DNA of 64,000 bases, from positions 124,001 to 188,000 of the forward strand of contig CALMXZ010000012.1 in NCBI GenBank assembly GCA_937873495.1, written 5' to 3'. This DNA is from an uncultured Trueperaceae bacterium. Its GTDB lineage: Bacteria > Deinococcota > Deinococci > Deinococcales > Trueperaceae. Shown piece by piece: positions 1 to 8,502 of this stretch. The notes under the pieces are model-generated. The model was given only the letters and a program-made list of their open reading frames with translations. It made no database searches and had not been told where the DNA came from. Numbering within the stretch: the stretch's first letter is position 1; every line of letters begins with the position of its first letter. A program made the translations under genes and the position numbers.

Positions 1-14
1 GCGCCTTACACGCC

Positions 15-2162
15 ATGTCACTTGAGAACAGCACGAGCCCTGATCCTGGGAGGGAGCGCGCCTCGCCGCTGGACCGTGAGCCTGCCGCCGCGCGGGTCGG
101 TGGAGCCGAGCCCGCCATGCTCGAAGCGATCAGGCGCCTGTTCGAGGGGGAGAGCTACTGCATCTCCGACCTCACCGCCGTCGGTCACCCCGTAGTTCAC
201 GCCTCCGACAAGCTGGTCGAGCTGACCGGCTACTCCTTCGACGAGTTCAGCGGGCGTAGCCTCGGGTTCCTCATGCGCAACGACACCGACCAGGACGGCG
301 GGCGCATGCAGGACGCAGCCGGCGCCGAGGAGCCGTCGACTTCCGTCGTGCGCATCTACCGCGCGGACGGCAGCCTGCTCTGGACCGAACAACGCCACTA
401 CCCCGTCCACGGCGACGACGGCGCGGCCGCTCACGTCCTGACGCTCTTCCGCGACGTCACATCCGAGGTCCATGCCGGCGGCGCCCAGGCGATGCAGCTG
501 GAGCTGTCCGGTTCGCTCGAAGGCGACGGGCGCTTCTTCAGCTACGCGTTGCTGCTGCACGACGACGGCCGTAGCGAGGTCGTGTGGGCGTCGGACGCCT
601 GGCACCAGCTGACCGGCTACGCCGTCGAGCACCTCAGGTCGCAGGGCTTCAGGCGCTTCATACATGCGGAGGACCGGGCGCAGCTCGACGAACGCCTGCA
701 GGGCCTGCGCGAGCAGGAGCGCCGCTCCGACCAGTACCGGCTCGTCACGTACGGCGGGAAGGTCATGTGGGTCGAGGACTTCGCCGCGCGCCGGTGGCGC
801 AGCGACGAGGCCGGCATCACCGCCGTCTACGGCATGGTGAAGGACATCACCAACGCGCGGCGCGAGACGGCCAACCTGTGGCGCCTGGCGCACATCGACC
901 CCCTTACCGGCCTGCCGAACGCCCACCTCCTCGAGGACCGGGTCCAGCAGGCGCAACTACACGCGCGCCGCAACGGCACGGGGATAGCGCTCGCCATCCT
1001 CGACCTCGACAACTTCCGCTTCGTGAACCAGACCTTCAGCCAGCGGCACGGCGACCGGCTCATCATGGAGGTGAGCCGGCGCCTGCGGCGGACCTTGCGG
1101 CGGACCGACACCCTCGCCCGCTTGGGCGGCGACTCCTTCGCCCTCCTGTTGGGCGACCTGCCCACGCAGCGGGCCGTGCTGCCGGCCCTCGACAAGGTCC
1201 TGGCCGCCGTGCGCGAGCCGTACGCCGACGGCAGCCTCGTCCTGCAGCTGGCCGCGAGCGTCGGTGTCGACGTCCTGCACGACGGCGCCCGCGCCGCGAG
1301 TCACATGCTCGAGCGCGCGACGGCCGCTCTCGTGCGGGCCAAGGAGACGAACCGCGGCGGCTTCCGCTTCTACGACGACGAGGTCGACCTCGCCATGCGC
1401 TCGCGCATCGCCACGGAGCGCGAGCTCAAGCGCGCCATCGCCGAGGACCAGCTCGTCTTGCACTACCAGCCGCGCGTGCAGCTCGACGACGGGAGCATCA
1501 ACTCGGTCGAGGCGCTGGTGCGCTGGGTGCATCCGGTCCGCGGCCTGCTCAAGCCGGCGGATTTCGTGCCGCTCGTGGAGGAGTCGCAGCTTGGGCCGCG
1601 GCTCTTCGAGTGGGTGGTCGAGCGCGCCTGCCGCCAGGCGAAACGGTGGCAGAGCCAGCGCACGCCGCGCCGCGTCGCCGTCAACGTGAGCCCGTCCGCC
1701 CTCGCGCACTGTGACCTCGCGGGTGTGGTCCAGTCCGTGCTCTCCCGCTACGACCTACACCCTGGCCTCCTCGAGCTGGAGATCAGCGAGCGGACCGGCC
1801 ACGACACCTTGGCGACCGGCTCACCCAAGCTGGAGGAGGTGCGCACCATGGGCGTGCAGGTGGCGCTCGACGATTTCGGCGTCGCGCACTCCTCGCTCAC
1901 GCAGCTCCGCTCGCTCCCACTCGACGGGCTCAAGATCGACCGCTCGTTCGTCGCCAAGATCGACTCGCGCACGACGAACCAGGACGTCGACCTGCTGCGC
2001 GCCATCATCGCCCTCGGCAAGAGCCTGCGCCTGCGCGTGACGGCGGAGGGGATAGAGACCAAGGAGCAGAACACGCTCCTGCGCTCGCTCCACTGCGACG
2101 ACGGCCAGGGCTTCCTCTTCAGCCAACCGGTGCCGGCGGAGTACGTCATCGCGACGGCGTGA
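15..2162 (+). CDS. PAS-PAS-GGDEF-EAL c-di-GMP signalling protein
   Basis: A 715-residue cytoplasmic sensor with no obvious membrane segment. Two PAS domains (about 45-150 and 175-282) precede a GGDEF domain (about 290-450) and an EAL domain (about 465-715). The GGDEF signature reads GGDSF (371-375), so the second acidic residue is replaced by Ser and the cyclase may be weak, inactive or only regulatory. The EAL side looks intact: EALVRW (499-504), the DDFG loop, LKIDRSFV and AEGIET are all present, so c-di-GMP hydrolysis is the more likely activity, tuned by the PAS ligand or redox state. The ATG at 15 is the first start available; only 14 bases precede it, so the true start could lie outside the window. 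It is followed by an intergenic region with its own promoter-like repeats and appears monocistronic. Confidence 0.9.
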   Translation: MSLENSTSPDPGRERASPLDREPAAARVGGAEPAMLEAIRRLFEGESYCISDLTAVGHPVVHASDKLVELTGYSFDEFSGRSLGFLMRNDTDQDGGRMQDAAGAEEPSTSVVRIYRADGSLLWTEQRHYPVHGDDGAAAHVLTLFRDVTSEVHAGGAQAMQLELSGSLEGDGRFFSYALLLHDDGRSEVVWASDAWHQLTGYAVEHLRSQGFRRFIHAEDRAQLDERLQGLREQERRSDQYRLVTYGGKVMWVEDFAARRWRSDEAGITAVYGMVKDITNARRETANLWRLAHIDPLTGLPNAHLLEDRVQQAQLHARRNGTGIALAILDLDNFRFVNQTFSQRHGDRLIMEVSRRLRRTLRRTDTLARLGGDSFALLLGDLPTQRAVLPALDKVLAAVREPYADGSLVLQLAASVGVDVLHDGARAASHMLERATAALVRAKETNRGGFRFYDDEVDLAMRSRIATERELKRAIAEDQLVLHYQPRVQLDDGSINSVEALVRWVHPVRGLLKPADFVPLVEESQLGPRLFEWVVERACRQAKRWQSQRTPRRVAVNVSPSALAHCDLAGVVQSVLSRYDLHPGLLELEISERTGHDTLATGSPKLEEVRTMGVQVALDDFGVAHSSLTQLRSLPLDGLKIDRSFVAKIDSRTTNQDVDLLRAIIALGKSLRLRVTAEGIETKEQNTLLRSLHCDDGQGFLFSQPVPAEYVIATA

Positions 2163-2180
2163 CGCCGCGCCTCACCGCCT

Positions 2181-2213
2181 GTTACCGCTTGTAACCCGGG
2201 CAGCGGTTACAAT
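2181..2213 (+). promoter_or_regulatory. Repeated GTTAC/GTAAC dyads over a TACAAT box
   Basis: GTTAC at 2181, GTAAC at 2191 and GGTTAC at 2205 form two overlapping inverted repeats, and TACAAT at 2208-2213 is a plausible -10. TTGTAA at 2189 would be a -35 but with only 13 bp spacing. The arrangement suggests a promoter with an overlapping operator for the M3 peptidase gene. No known regulator is assigned. Confidence 0.35.
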
Positions 2214-2277
2214 CTGTCGCTTTCGATCTTTCGGCGTGGGGGCTTCGGGCCGCGGCGCCGTCCCATAGGAGCCGCAG

Positions 2278-4314
2278 ATGACGGACAACCCTCTCCTCTC
2301 GAACGCGTTCGAGATCCCATTCCCCGAGATCAGGCCGGAGCATATCGGGCCTGGCCTCCGCGCGGCGCTCGCCGAGGCGGAGGCCGGGCTCGCCAAGCTG
2401 CGCGCGAGCACGGCCGAACCGACGTACGCGAACACCGTCCAGGCTCTCGACGACCTCGTCGAGAGCGTCGTCAGGCCGTACGTGCTCGCGCGTCACCTCA
2501 TCGGCGTGAGCACGACCAAGGAGCTGCGCCAGGCGTTCAACGAGGTGCTCCCGGAGGTCAGCGGTTTCCTCGCGCGCCTCGGCACCGATCCCGAGCTCTG
2601 GCAGGCGGTGGCGCGCTACGCCGCCACGCCCGAGGCCGAGCAGCTCGACAGCGTGCGGCGCCGGAACCTTCACAAGACGCTGGCGGAGTTCAAGCAGTCC
2701 GGCGCGAGCCTCCCGGAGGCAGAACGCAGGCGCGCCGAGGCCTTGCGCGTCGAGCTGTCGCAGCTGACGACGAAGTTCGCCGAGAACGTGCTCGACGCCA
2801 CCAACGCCTTCGAGCTGGTGATAGCCGACGAGCGCGACGTGGCCGGTCTGCCGGACGGCCCCAAGCGCCGGGCGCGCTCGGAAGCTGAAGCGCGCGGCCT
2901 GAGCGGCTACCGCTTCACGCTCCAGGCGCCGTCCTACCTGTCGTTCACCAAGTACGTCGACGACCGCGAACTGCGCAGACGCATGTACGAGGCGTACAAC
3001 GCCGTCGGCACGGCCGAGCCGTACGACAACCGTGGCATCATGCGCGAGATCCTCGCCAAGCGGCGCGAGCTCGCCGTGCTGCTCGGCTACGCCGACTACG
3101 CCGACCTCCAGACCGAGGACCGGATGATCAAGAGCGGCTTGCGCGCCGCCCAGTTCGAGGAGGAGCTCGTCGCGAAGACGCGGCCGTACTTCGAGGCCGA
3201 GATGGCGGAGCTGGAGCGGTTCGCGGCGCTCGAGCTCGGCCTCTCCCATCTCGAGCCGTGGGACCTGGCGTACGCCTCGGAGAAGCTCAGACTGGCGCGT
3301 TTCGACGTCGACGACGAGGCGCTCAGGCCGTACTTCCCCCTGCCGCGCGTCCTGGCCGGTCTCTTCGACCTCACTGAGAAGCTCTTCGGCGTGAAGGTGT
3401 CGCCCGTGACCGGCGTGCCGACCTGGCACCCGGAGGTCGACGTGTACCACCTCCACCACGAGGACGGCACGTTCCTCGGCTCGTTCTACGCCGACTGGTT
3501 CCCGCGCGAGTCGAAGCGCGACGGCGCCTGGATGAACGGCCTCAAGACGGGCGGGCCCACCGCGAACGGCTTCGTGCCGCACGTCGGCATCGTGGCGACG
3601 AACTTCACGCCCCCCGATGGCGACAGGCCCGCGCTCCTCACCCACTCCGAGGTCGAGACCGTCTTCCACGAGTTCGGCCACCTGCTCCACCACGTGATGT
3701 GTCGCGTGGAGGTCAGGGCCAGGGCCAGCGCCGGCGTGCCGTGGGACTTCGTCGAGCTGCCGAGCCAGATCATGGAGAACTGGACGTGGGAGAAGGCCGC
3801 CATCGACCTGTTCGCCGGTCACTTCGAGACCGGGGCGCCGCTGCACGCCGAGCTCTTCGACCGACTGGCGCGCAGCCGCAACTTCATGGGGGCCGTGGCC
3901 CAGATGCGCCAGCTCGAGTACGGCACCGTCGACCTGGCCCTGCACCGCGACTACGACCCGGCCGGTGTCGAGGAGGCGCCCGACTTTGGTGAGAAGGTCA
4001 TGCGTGGCTTCCACATGCGGCCCGACTTCGCCCGCGGCGGGCGCCTGGCGCGCTTCACGCACATCTTCGCGGGCGGTTACGCGGCCGGCTACTACTCGTA
4101 TAAGTGGAGCGAGGTGCTCGACGCGGACGCCTTCAGCCGGTTCGCGGTCGAGGGGATCTTCAACGGGGAGACGGGCAGGCGCTTCGCCGCCACGGTGCTG
4201 GAACGGGGCGACGCCGACGACGCCGATCAGCTCTTCCGCGACTTCATGGGCCGCGACCCCGACCTGGACGCCCTCATCCGCCGCAGCCTCGGGGCGGGCG
4301 CCGTCGGCGGTTAG
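2278..4314 (+). CDS. M3 family oligopeptidase (oligopeptidase A / Dcp type)
   Basis: A 678-residue zinc metallopeptidase of the thimet oligopeptidase family, which degrades short cytoplasmic peptides, including cleaved signal peptides. The zinc motif HEFGH is at 464-468, with a helical N-terminal half (1-200) and the usual M3 core with a Tyr-rich stretch near 605 (GGYAAGYYSYKW) that forms substrate-binding contacts in the family. The length matches PrlC/Dcp proteins. ATG 2278 follows TAGGAG about 7 nt upstream. No signal peptide. It converges on the DUF3810 gene with only 26 bp between the stop codons. Whether it is an endo-oligopeptidase or a dipeptidyl carboxypeptidase cannot be told from the sequence alone. 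Confidence 0.93.
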   Translation: MTDNPLLSNAFEIPFPEIRPEHIGPGLRAALAEAEAGLAKLRASTAEPTYANTVQALDDLVESVVRPYVLARHLIGVSTTKELRQAFNEVLPEVSGFLARLGTDPELWQAVARYAATPEAEQLDSVRRRNLHKTLAEFKQSGASLPEAERRRAEALRVELSQLTTKFAENVLDATNAFELVIADERDVAGLPDGPKRRARSEAEARGLSGYRFTLQAPSYLSFTKYVDDRELRRRMYEAYNAVGTAEPYDNRGIMREILAKRRELAVLLGYADYADLQTEDRMIKSGLRAAQFEEELVAKTRPYFEAEMAELERFAALELGLSHLEPWDLAYASEKLRLARFDVDDEALRPYFPLPRVLAGLFDLTEKLFGVKVSPVTGVPTWHPEVDVYHLHHEDGTFLGSFYADWFPRESKRDGAWMNGLKTGGPTANGFVPHVGIVATNFTPPDGDRPALLTHSEVETVFHEFGHLLHHVMCRVEVRARASAGVPWDFVELPSQIMENWTWEKAAIDLFAGHFETGAPLHAELFDRLARSRNFMGAVAQMRQLEYGTVDLALHRDYDPAGVEEAPDFGEKVMRGFHMRPDFARGGRLARFTHIFAGGYAAGYYSYKWSEVLDADAFSRFAVEGIFNGETGRRFAATVLERGDADDADQLFRDFMGRDPDLDALIRRSLGAGAVGG

Positions 4315-4340
4315 CGAGCCGGACGGGGCGGCCGGCCCGG

Positions 4341-5495
4341 TCAGGGCGAGGCGAAGCCGGCACCGATTAGCGCCAGCGCCAGCGCCGTGCCGCCCGCGTA
4401 CTCGCCCAAGCCCTCCGTGCCGCCTTGGCTACGCAGGTAGGCGGCGTAGACGACATCGGTGGCGCGTTGCAACGCCGGTGTGCGGTAGCGCCGCGCCGCC
4501 GCGTCTGCAGCGTCCGCGTCCTGCCGCGCGCGCTCCGGCCAAGCCGCCAGGTACTCCCGCGTCTGGTCGGCGCTCGCACCGCCAAGCAGCGAGCGGGCCA
4601 AGCTGAGCGCCGCCGCGTAGCGCACGCCAGGGTCGTCGCACGCCAGACCCGCGACCAGGCCGACGGCCTCCGCGTCCGCCTCGCGCGCGAAGCCGGCCGC
4701 GTGCGCAAGCTCGTGCAGCGCGACGGCGAGGCCCGCGGTGGCCGGCAGGCCCGCATCGACGTGGGGCTCGAGCAGCCAGGGCGATACGACGCCGGCGTAG
4801 CCGCCGCGCAGGAGCGTACCCGCCGGCACGGTCTTGAAGCGGTACGGCACGGCCGGCAGGCGCGCGTCGGCTCCCTCCGTGGCGGCGCGCGCGCCCGACC
4901 CGAGCGTGGTGGGCAGGAACTCACGTCGCAACGCGCCGGCGGTGCGCGCCACGCACCGGGCGGCGCTCGCCCTGAGCGCGTCCGGCAGGTCGGCCGCACC
5001 GGCGCCCGCGCCCGTGCCGGCGGGGGCCGTGGCCGTCAGGACCGCGACCAGGCGGTACGCGAGGCTCTCACCGTCGGTGCCGACCAGCCACGGATCGACG
5101 GGTCCGCCCGGCAGGCGCTCGGCGACGGCGCTCTTCAGGTCGCTGACGCGGTAGGCCAGCCCGAACGTCAGCGGGAACGCGGCCACTAGTACGGCGGCCG
5201 GCCAAGCGAGCGCGAGCCGGAAAGGCCGCCAACCGACCCGCCCGGCGCCGGGCCTCCGACGGCCCACGAGCGCGGCGACGGCGGTGAACGCGAGCGTCGC
5301 GAACCACAGCGCCAGCACCGCACCGGACACGCTCCAGCCCTCGGCGGAGGTAAGGCGCGCCGTGGCCAGCGTCAGCCGCGGGAACCACCAGCCCATGAAG
5401 CCGGCGTCGAGCCAGGCTCGCGGCCACGGGGCGTACTGGAGCGCGAGACCGGCCGCGGCTACCCCCAGCGCGGCGACGAACGGGCGCCTCGTCAC
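4341..5495 (-). CDS. DUF3810-type membrane metallopeptidase-like protein
   Basis: A 384-residue protein with N-terminal membrane segments (about 5-20, 45-70 and 90-115) and a long extracytoplasmic part that carries HELAH (261-265) followed by a Glu-rich ADAEAVG segment, as in zinc metallopeptidases of the DUF3810 family. The start is a GTG at 5495-5493 that overlaps the stop of the upstream ABC-F gene (GTGA), so translation is probably coupled. Open sequence upstream of this GTG in the same frame has the Arg/Pro-rich make-up of a shadow of the ABC-F gene and was excluded. The substrate of this family is unknown. Pairing with an ABC-F gene suggests co-expression but does not define a pathway. 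Confidence 0.7.
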   Translation of the reverse strand: MTRRPFVAALGVAAAGLALQYAPWPRAWLDAGFMGWWFPRLTLATARLTSAEGWSVSGAVLALWFATLAFTAVAALVGRRRPGAGRVGWRPFRLALAWPAAVLVAAFPLTFGLAYRVSDLKSAVAERLPGGPVDPWLVGTDGESLAYRLVAVLTATAPAGTGAGAGAADLPDALRASAARCVARTAGALRREFLPTTLGSGARAATEGADARLPAVPYRFKTVPAGTLLRGGYAGVVSPWLLEPHVDAGLPATAGLAVALHELAHAAGFAREADAEAVGLVAGLACDDPGVRYAAALSLARSLLGGASADQTREYLAAWPERARQDADAADAAARRYRTPALQRATDVVYAAYLRSQGGTEGLGEYAGGTALALALIGAGFASP

Positions 5496-7987
5496 CGCTC
5501 GGTCTCGCCGCCGCGGCCCTGCCTGCCGCCGCGCCAGCCCTCGGCGCGCAGGAAGGTCTTCAGCCGCGCGGTGTGCCAACCCTCGCCCGCGTGCCGTAGC
5601 CAGCGGGAGGCGAGGGGGAGGTCGGAGTGCGTCTGGACGGCCGAGACGCCAAGGAGGGTGAAGGCGAGGCGCACCCCGGCGTCGACCACGGCGCTGCGCG
5701 CGTGCGGCACGAGGCAGGCGCCGCCGCGCTCGACGAGCCTGAGGTGCGCCACCCCGTCGGACGCGCGCGCTTCGAGCCCGGCCAGGACCCCGGCCGCGGC
5801 CAGCGCCTCCGGCGCGAGCGGCCACGCGGCCAGCGCCGCCCCGGCGGCCTCGTCGCTGGTCGTCCGGTCGCGCCCGCCGTGCGCCGGACGCTCGTCCATG
5901 AGCACCAGGGCGAGCTTGCCGTCGATCACGTCCCCGAACACCGTCAGCCCGCCCTCGCGCACCCGGTGGCGCGGTGCCGGCCGCGGCAGGGCCGCCTCGT
6001 AGCGGCCCACCAGCTCCTCCTCCAGCTGCCGCAGCCGGCGCCTGACGCGCTCGGCTTCGCGCTCCGTGAGGTCGAGGGGGTCGGCGAGGCGCGCGAGCAG
6101 CGTGGCGCGCTCCTCCTCGAGGGGTCCGAGGTCGTCGTGCTCTCCTCGCACGGAGCGCGCCTCGCCCGCGCCGGCGGCCGCTGCGCCGGCTTCTGGCGCG
6201 CTCGGTGCCTGGTCGGCAACCGGCGGCGCCTGCTCGCCGCGCAGGTACGCACGCACGTCGCGGTAACGCACGACGCGGCCGTCTTCGAGCGCCCACGCCT
6301 CGTTCGTCAGGCGTTCGGCGAGCCGGCGGTCGTGGGTCACGAGGAGCAGCGCCGCACCGGTGGCCGCGAGGGTTTCGCTCAACTGCGCCTCGAGCGCCTC
6401 GACGGCCTGCAAGTCGAGGTCGTTGCTCGGCTCGTCGAGCAGCAGCAGGTCCGCGCCGTGCGCGAGCGCGAGGGCCAGCCCGGCGCGGGCGCGCTCCCCG
6501 CCGGAGAGCTGGGTCGGGGTGTTGCGCCAGGCGCCCGCCGCCACGCCGACGCCCGCGAGCAAACGTATGGCGCGCGCGGTGCCGACGGCCGCCGCGACCT
6601 GGGCGAGCACCTCCTCGCCGTCCACCAGCCCGCGTGCCTCCTGATCGACGAGCCGCAAGCGCATGCCGGGGAGGTACTCGAGCTCGGCGGCGGGACCAGC
6701 GAGCGCCAGGTCGCCCGCCAGGCAGCGCAGGAGGGTGGTCTTCCCGCTCCCGTTGGGTCCGAGGACGACGACGCGCTGCCCTCGCCGCACCTCGAGGGTT
6801 GCCTCGCTCAGCAGCCCTGGCACGCCCAGGCGGCGTGCCGTGAGCAGCACGGCGTTCTCGGCCCCCCTAGCGCGGCCGTGCGCGACCTGCGAGGGCGTTG
6901 GACTCTGCCCGCCACGTCGCCCCGTGCCTGGAGCGGCCACGAAGCGCGCGCCATCCTGCCGCGCCTGATCGTGAGCGGCGACGCGACCGCGCAGCGAGGC
7001 GCTCTCCCGCTGCGCCGCGCGCCTGCGGGCCGCCGCCTTGCGGCCGAACGTGGCGAGTTCGGCCGCCATCGTCTCCAGCCGCTCCGCCTCCTTCTCCAGC
7101 TCGCGCTTGCGCTTGGCGCCCGCGCGCTCGTCCGCGTCGAGGCGTTGGCGGGCCGTCGAGTACGCGCCCTTCTCCAGCCGCAGGGTCGCACCTCCGCCGG
7201 CCGGCACGACGAAAGCCGTGCGGTTCGTCGCGCCGTCGAGGAGCGCCCGGTCGTGGCTGACCACGACGACGGCGCCGTCGTAGGCGGCCAGGCGGCGTGT
7301 CAGCCACTCCCGCGCGGCGAGGTCGAGGTGGTTCGTCGGCTCGTCAAGGAGCAACGTGTCGGCGGCCCCGGCCAGCACGGCTGCCAGCGCGAGCCTACGC
7401 CGCTCGCCCGAGGACAGGTCGTCGACGGCGCGGTCCCACGTCGGGGGCGGGAAGCCCAACGCGGCGAAGAGTTCGCGCGCTCGCGCCTCGGCGCCGTAAC
7501 CGCCGCGCCGCTCGAACTCGCTGAGGAGCGCCGCGTGGCGCGCGGACCGGTCGGTGCGCGCGCCGGCGGTGCGCGCAGCCGCGCCCTCGCGTCCGGCGCC
7601 GGGCGCGCGCTGCTCCGCCTGCGCCCGCTGCTCCGAATCTGCCTCCGCGTACGCCTCCGCGGCGAGGCCGGTCTCCTCGGCGCGCAACAGCGCTTCAAGC
7701 TCCTTGACTCGGCTGGTCGCCTCGGCGGCGACGGCCGCGATCGTCGTGCCGGGCGCCGTGGTCGTGGCCTGTGGCAGGTAGGCGATCTCGGCCCCTGGCG
7801 CGCGCCTCACGCGGCCGCCGCTCGGCTCGAGGGCGCCGGCGAGGAGGCTCAGCAGGGTGCTCTTGCCGCTCCCGTTGGGCCCGACGAGCCCGACCCTGTC
7901 ACCCGCCTCGAGGCGCAGGCCGACACCGACGAGCACCTCGGTGCCGCCGCGGTCGTAAGCCACGCCTTCCGCCCTCAGCAGCTCCAC
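5492..7987 (-). CDS. ABC-F ATPase with a long unassigned C-terminal extension
   Basis: An 831-residue ABC-F protein, a family of soluble tandem ATPases that act on the ribosomal E-site (translation factor or antibiotic protection). The first domain has GPNGSGKS (36-43), LSSGERRR (191-198) and LLLDEPTNHLD (212-222); the second has GPNGSGKT (409-416), an LSGGERAR signature and LLLLDEPSNDLD. A charged linker (about 285-345) with Lys/Arg-Glu heptads joins them. After a short coiled coil (about 620-660) comes roughly 165 residues that are neither coiled coil nor ABC and that I cannot assign. ABC-F proteins are usually 500-650 residues. The start is GTG, the first codon after an in-frame TAG, with GAGG about 8 nt upstream. 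It is preceded by an 18-codon leader ORF and overlaps the DUF3810 start. Confidence 0.88.
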   Translation of the reverse strand: MELLRAEGVAYDRGGTEVLVGVGLRLEAGDRVGLVGPNGSGKSTLLSLLAGALEPSGGRVRRAPGAEIAYLPQATTTAPGTTIAAVAAEATSRVKELEALLRAEETGLAAEAYAEADSEQRAQAEQRAPGAGREGAAARTAGARTDRSARHAALLSEFERRGGYGAEARARELFAALGFPPPTWDRAVDDLSSGERRRLALAAVLAGAADTLLLDEPTNHLDLAAREWLTRRLAAYDGAVVVVSHDRALLDGATNRTAFVVPAGGGATLRLEKGAYSTARQRLDADERAGAKRKRELEKEAERLETMAAELATFGRKAAARRRAAQRESASLRGRVAAHDQARQDGARFVAAPGTGRRGGQSPTPSQVAHGRARGAENAVLLTARRLGVPGLLSEATLEVRRGQRVVVLGPNGSGKTTLLRCLAGDLALAGPAAELEYLPGMRLRLVDQEARGLVDGEEVLAQVAAAVGTARAIRLLAGVGVAAGAWRNTPTQLSGGERARAGLALALAHGADLLLLDEPSNDLDLQAVEALEAQLSETLAATGAALLLVTHDRRLAERLTNEAWALEDGRVVRYRDVRAYLRGEQAPPVADQAPSAPEAGAAAAGAGEARSVRGEHDDLGPLEEERATLLARLADPLDLTEREAERVRRRLRQLEEELVGRYEAALPRPAPRHRVREGGLTVFGDVIDGKLALVLMDERPAHGGRDRTTSDEAAGAALAAWPLAPEALAAAGVLAGLEARASDGVAHLRLVERGGACLVPHARSAVVDAGVRLAFTLLGVSAVQTHSDLPLASRWLRHAGEGWHTARLKTFLRAEGWRGGRQGRGGETER

Positions 7988-8044
7988 CTAGGCCTCGGCG
8001 GACGCCGCCGGGCGCAGTGGCGAGCCGGTCAACGCAAGCTCCAT
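7988..8044 (-). CDS. Putative 18-codon leader peptide upstream of the ABC-F gene
   Basis: Reading down the minus strand, TAAGAT (8056-8051) is followed after 6 nt by ATG (8044-8042), then MELALTGSPLRPAASAEA and TAG (7990-7988). The next codon is the GTG start of the ABC-F gene, in the same frame. Leader ORFs that sense ribosome state control several antibiotic-resistance ABC-F genes, so an attenuation or reinitiation role is possible; stop read-through would fuse the leader to the ATPase. It is too short to judge by coding statistics, and the function is inferred from position only. Confidence 0.4.
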   Translation of the reverse strand: MELALTGSPLRPAASAEA

Positions 8045-8050
8045 CCGGCA

Positions 8051-8056
8051 ATCTTA
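8051..8056 (-). promoter_or_regulatory. -10 hexamer TAAGAT, leaderless type
   Basis: TAAGAT ends 6 nt before the ATG of the 18-codon leader ORF. There is no convincing -35 hexamer. It lies back to back with the promoter of the RNHCP gene. Confidence 0.45.
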
Positions 8057-8102
8057 GCCGCCGCCTAGGGCCACTCTGTCGCGCCGACCCGCGCGGCGCG
8101 GC

Positions 8103-8108
8103 TATGCT
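8103..8108 (+). promoter_or_regulatory. -10 hexamer TATGCT, leaderless type
   Basis: TATGCT ends 6 nt before the ATG at 8115, so transcription should begin at or next to the start codon. No Shine-Dalgarno sequence precedes the gene. Confidence 0.6.
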
Positions 8109-8114
8109 GCGGGC

Positions 8115-8453
8115 ATGAAGCGCTTCACGGGCGCGGGAGCCAACCAACCGTTCGAGTGCCTGGAGTGCGGCGCCGACGTGCCGCCCCTGGCGGCGGGCGG
8201 TTACCGCAACCACTGCCCGTACTGCCTGCACTCCTTGCACGTCGATATCGACCCGGGCGACCGGGCCAACCCGTGTCGGGGGGTCCTCGAGCCGGTGGCG
8301 GTGGAGCACAGCCAGAAGAAGGGTTGGGTGATCGTCCATCGCTGCCGCGCCTGCGGCGCCGTCTCGCGCAACCGCGCGGCACTCGACGACCCCGAGTGCC
8401 CGGACGATTTCGACCTCGTCATCGCCCTGGCGAGCGGAGCCGTGCCGTTCTGA
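8115..8453 (+). CDS. RNHCP domain zinc-ribbon protein
   Basis: A 112-residue protein with the RNHCP signature: CLEC near residue 16, YRNHCPYCLHSLHVD (about 30-44), then CRG and CRACG (about 76-80), giving paired Cys sites for zinc. The family is small, widespread in bacteria and without a settled function; nucleic-acid binding is a common guess. The ATG follows a TATGCT -10 box by 6 nt, so the mRNA is probably leaderless. The gene is divergent from the ABC-F leader and 49 bp upstream of the crotonase gene. Confidence 0.85.
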   Translation: MKRFTGAGANQPFECLECGADVPPLAAGGYRNHCPYCLHSLHVDIDPGDRANPCRGVLEPVAVEHSQKKGWVIVHRCRACGAVSRNRAALDDPECPDDFDLVIALASGAVPF

Positions 8454-8502
8454 GGAACGGGCCGTGCGCTGGTATCCTGGCCTCGGAGGCCACGAGCACC
8501 CC

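Noticed and set aside
2182-4062. A 626-codon open frame antisense to the M3 peptidase
   Set aside because: Shadow of a clear peptidase gene; no ribosome site or domain.
4341-6296. A 651-codon version of the DUF3810 gene
   Set aside because: The first 267 codons are an Arg/Pro-rich shadow of the ABC-F gene; the GTG at 5495 with a GTGA overlap is the natural start.
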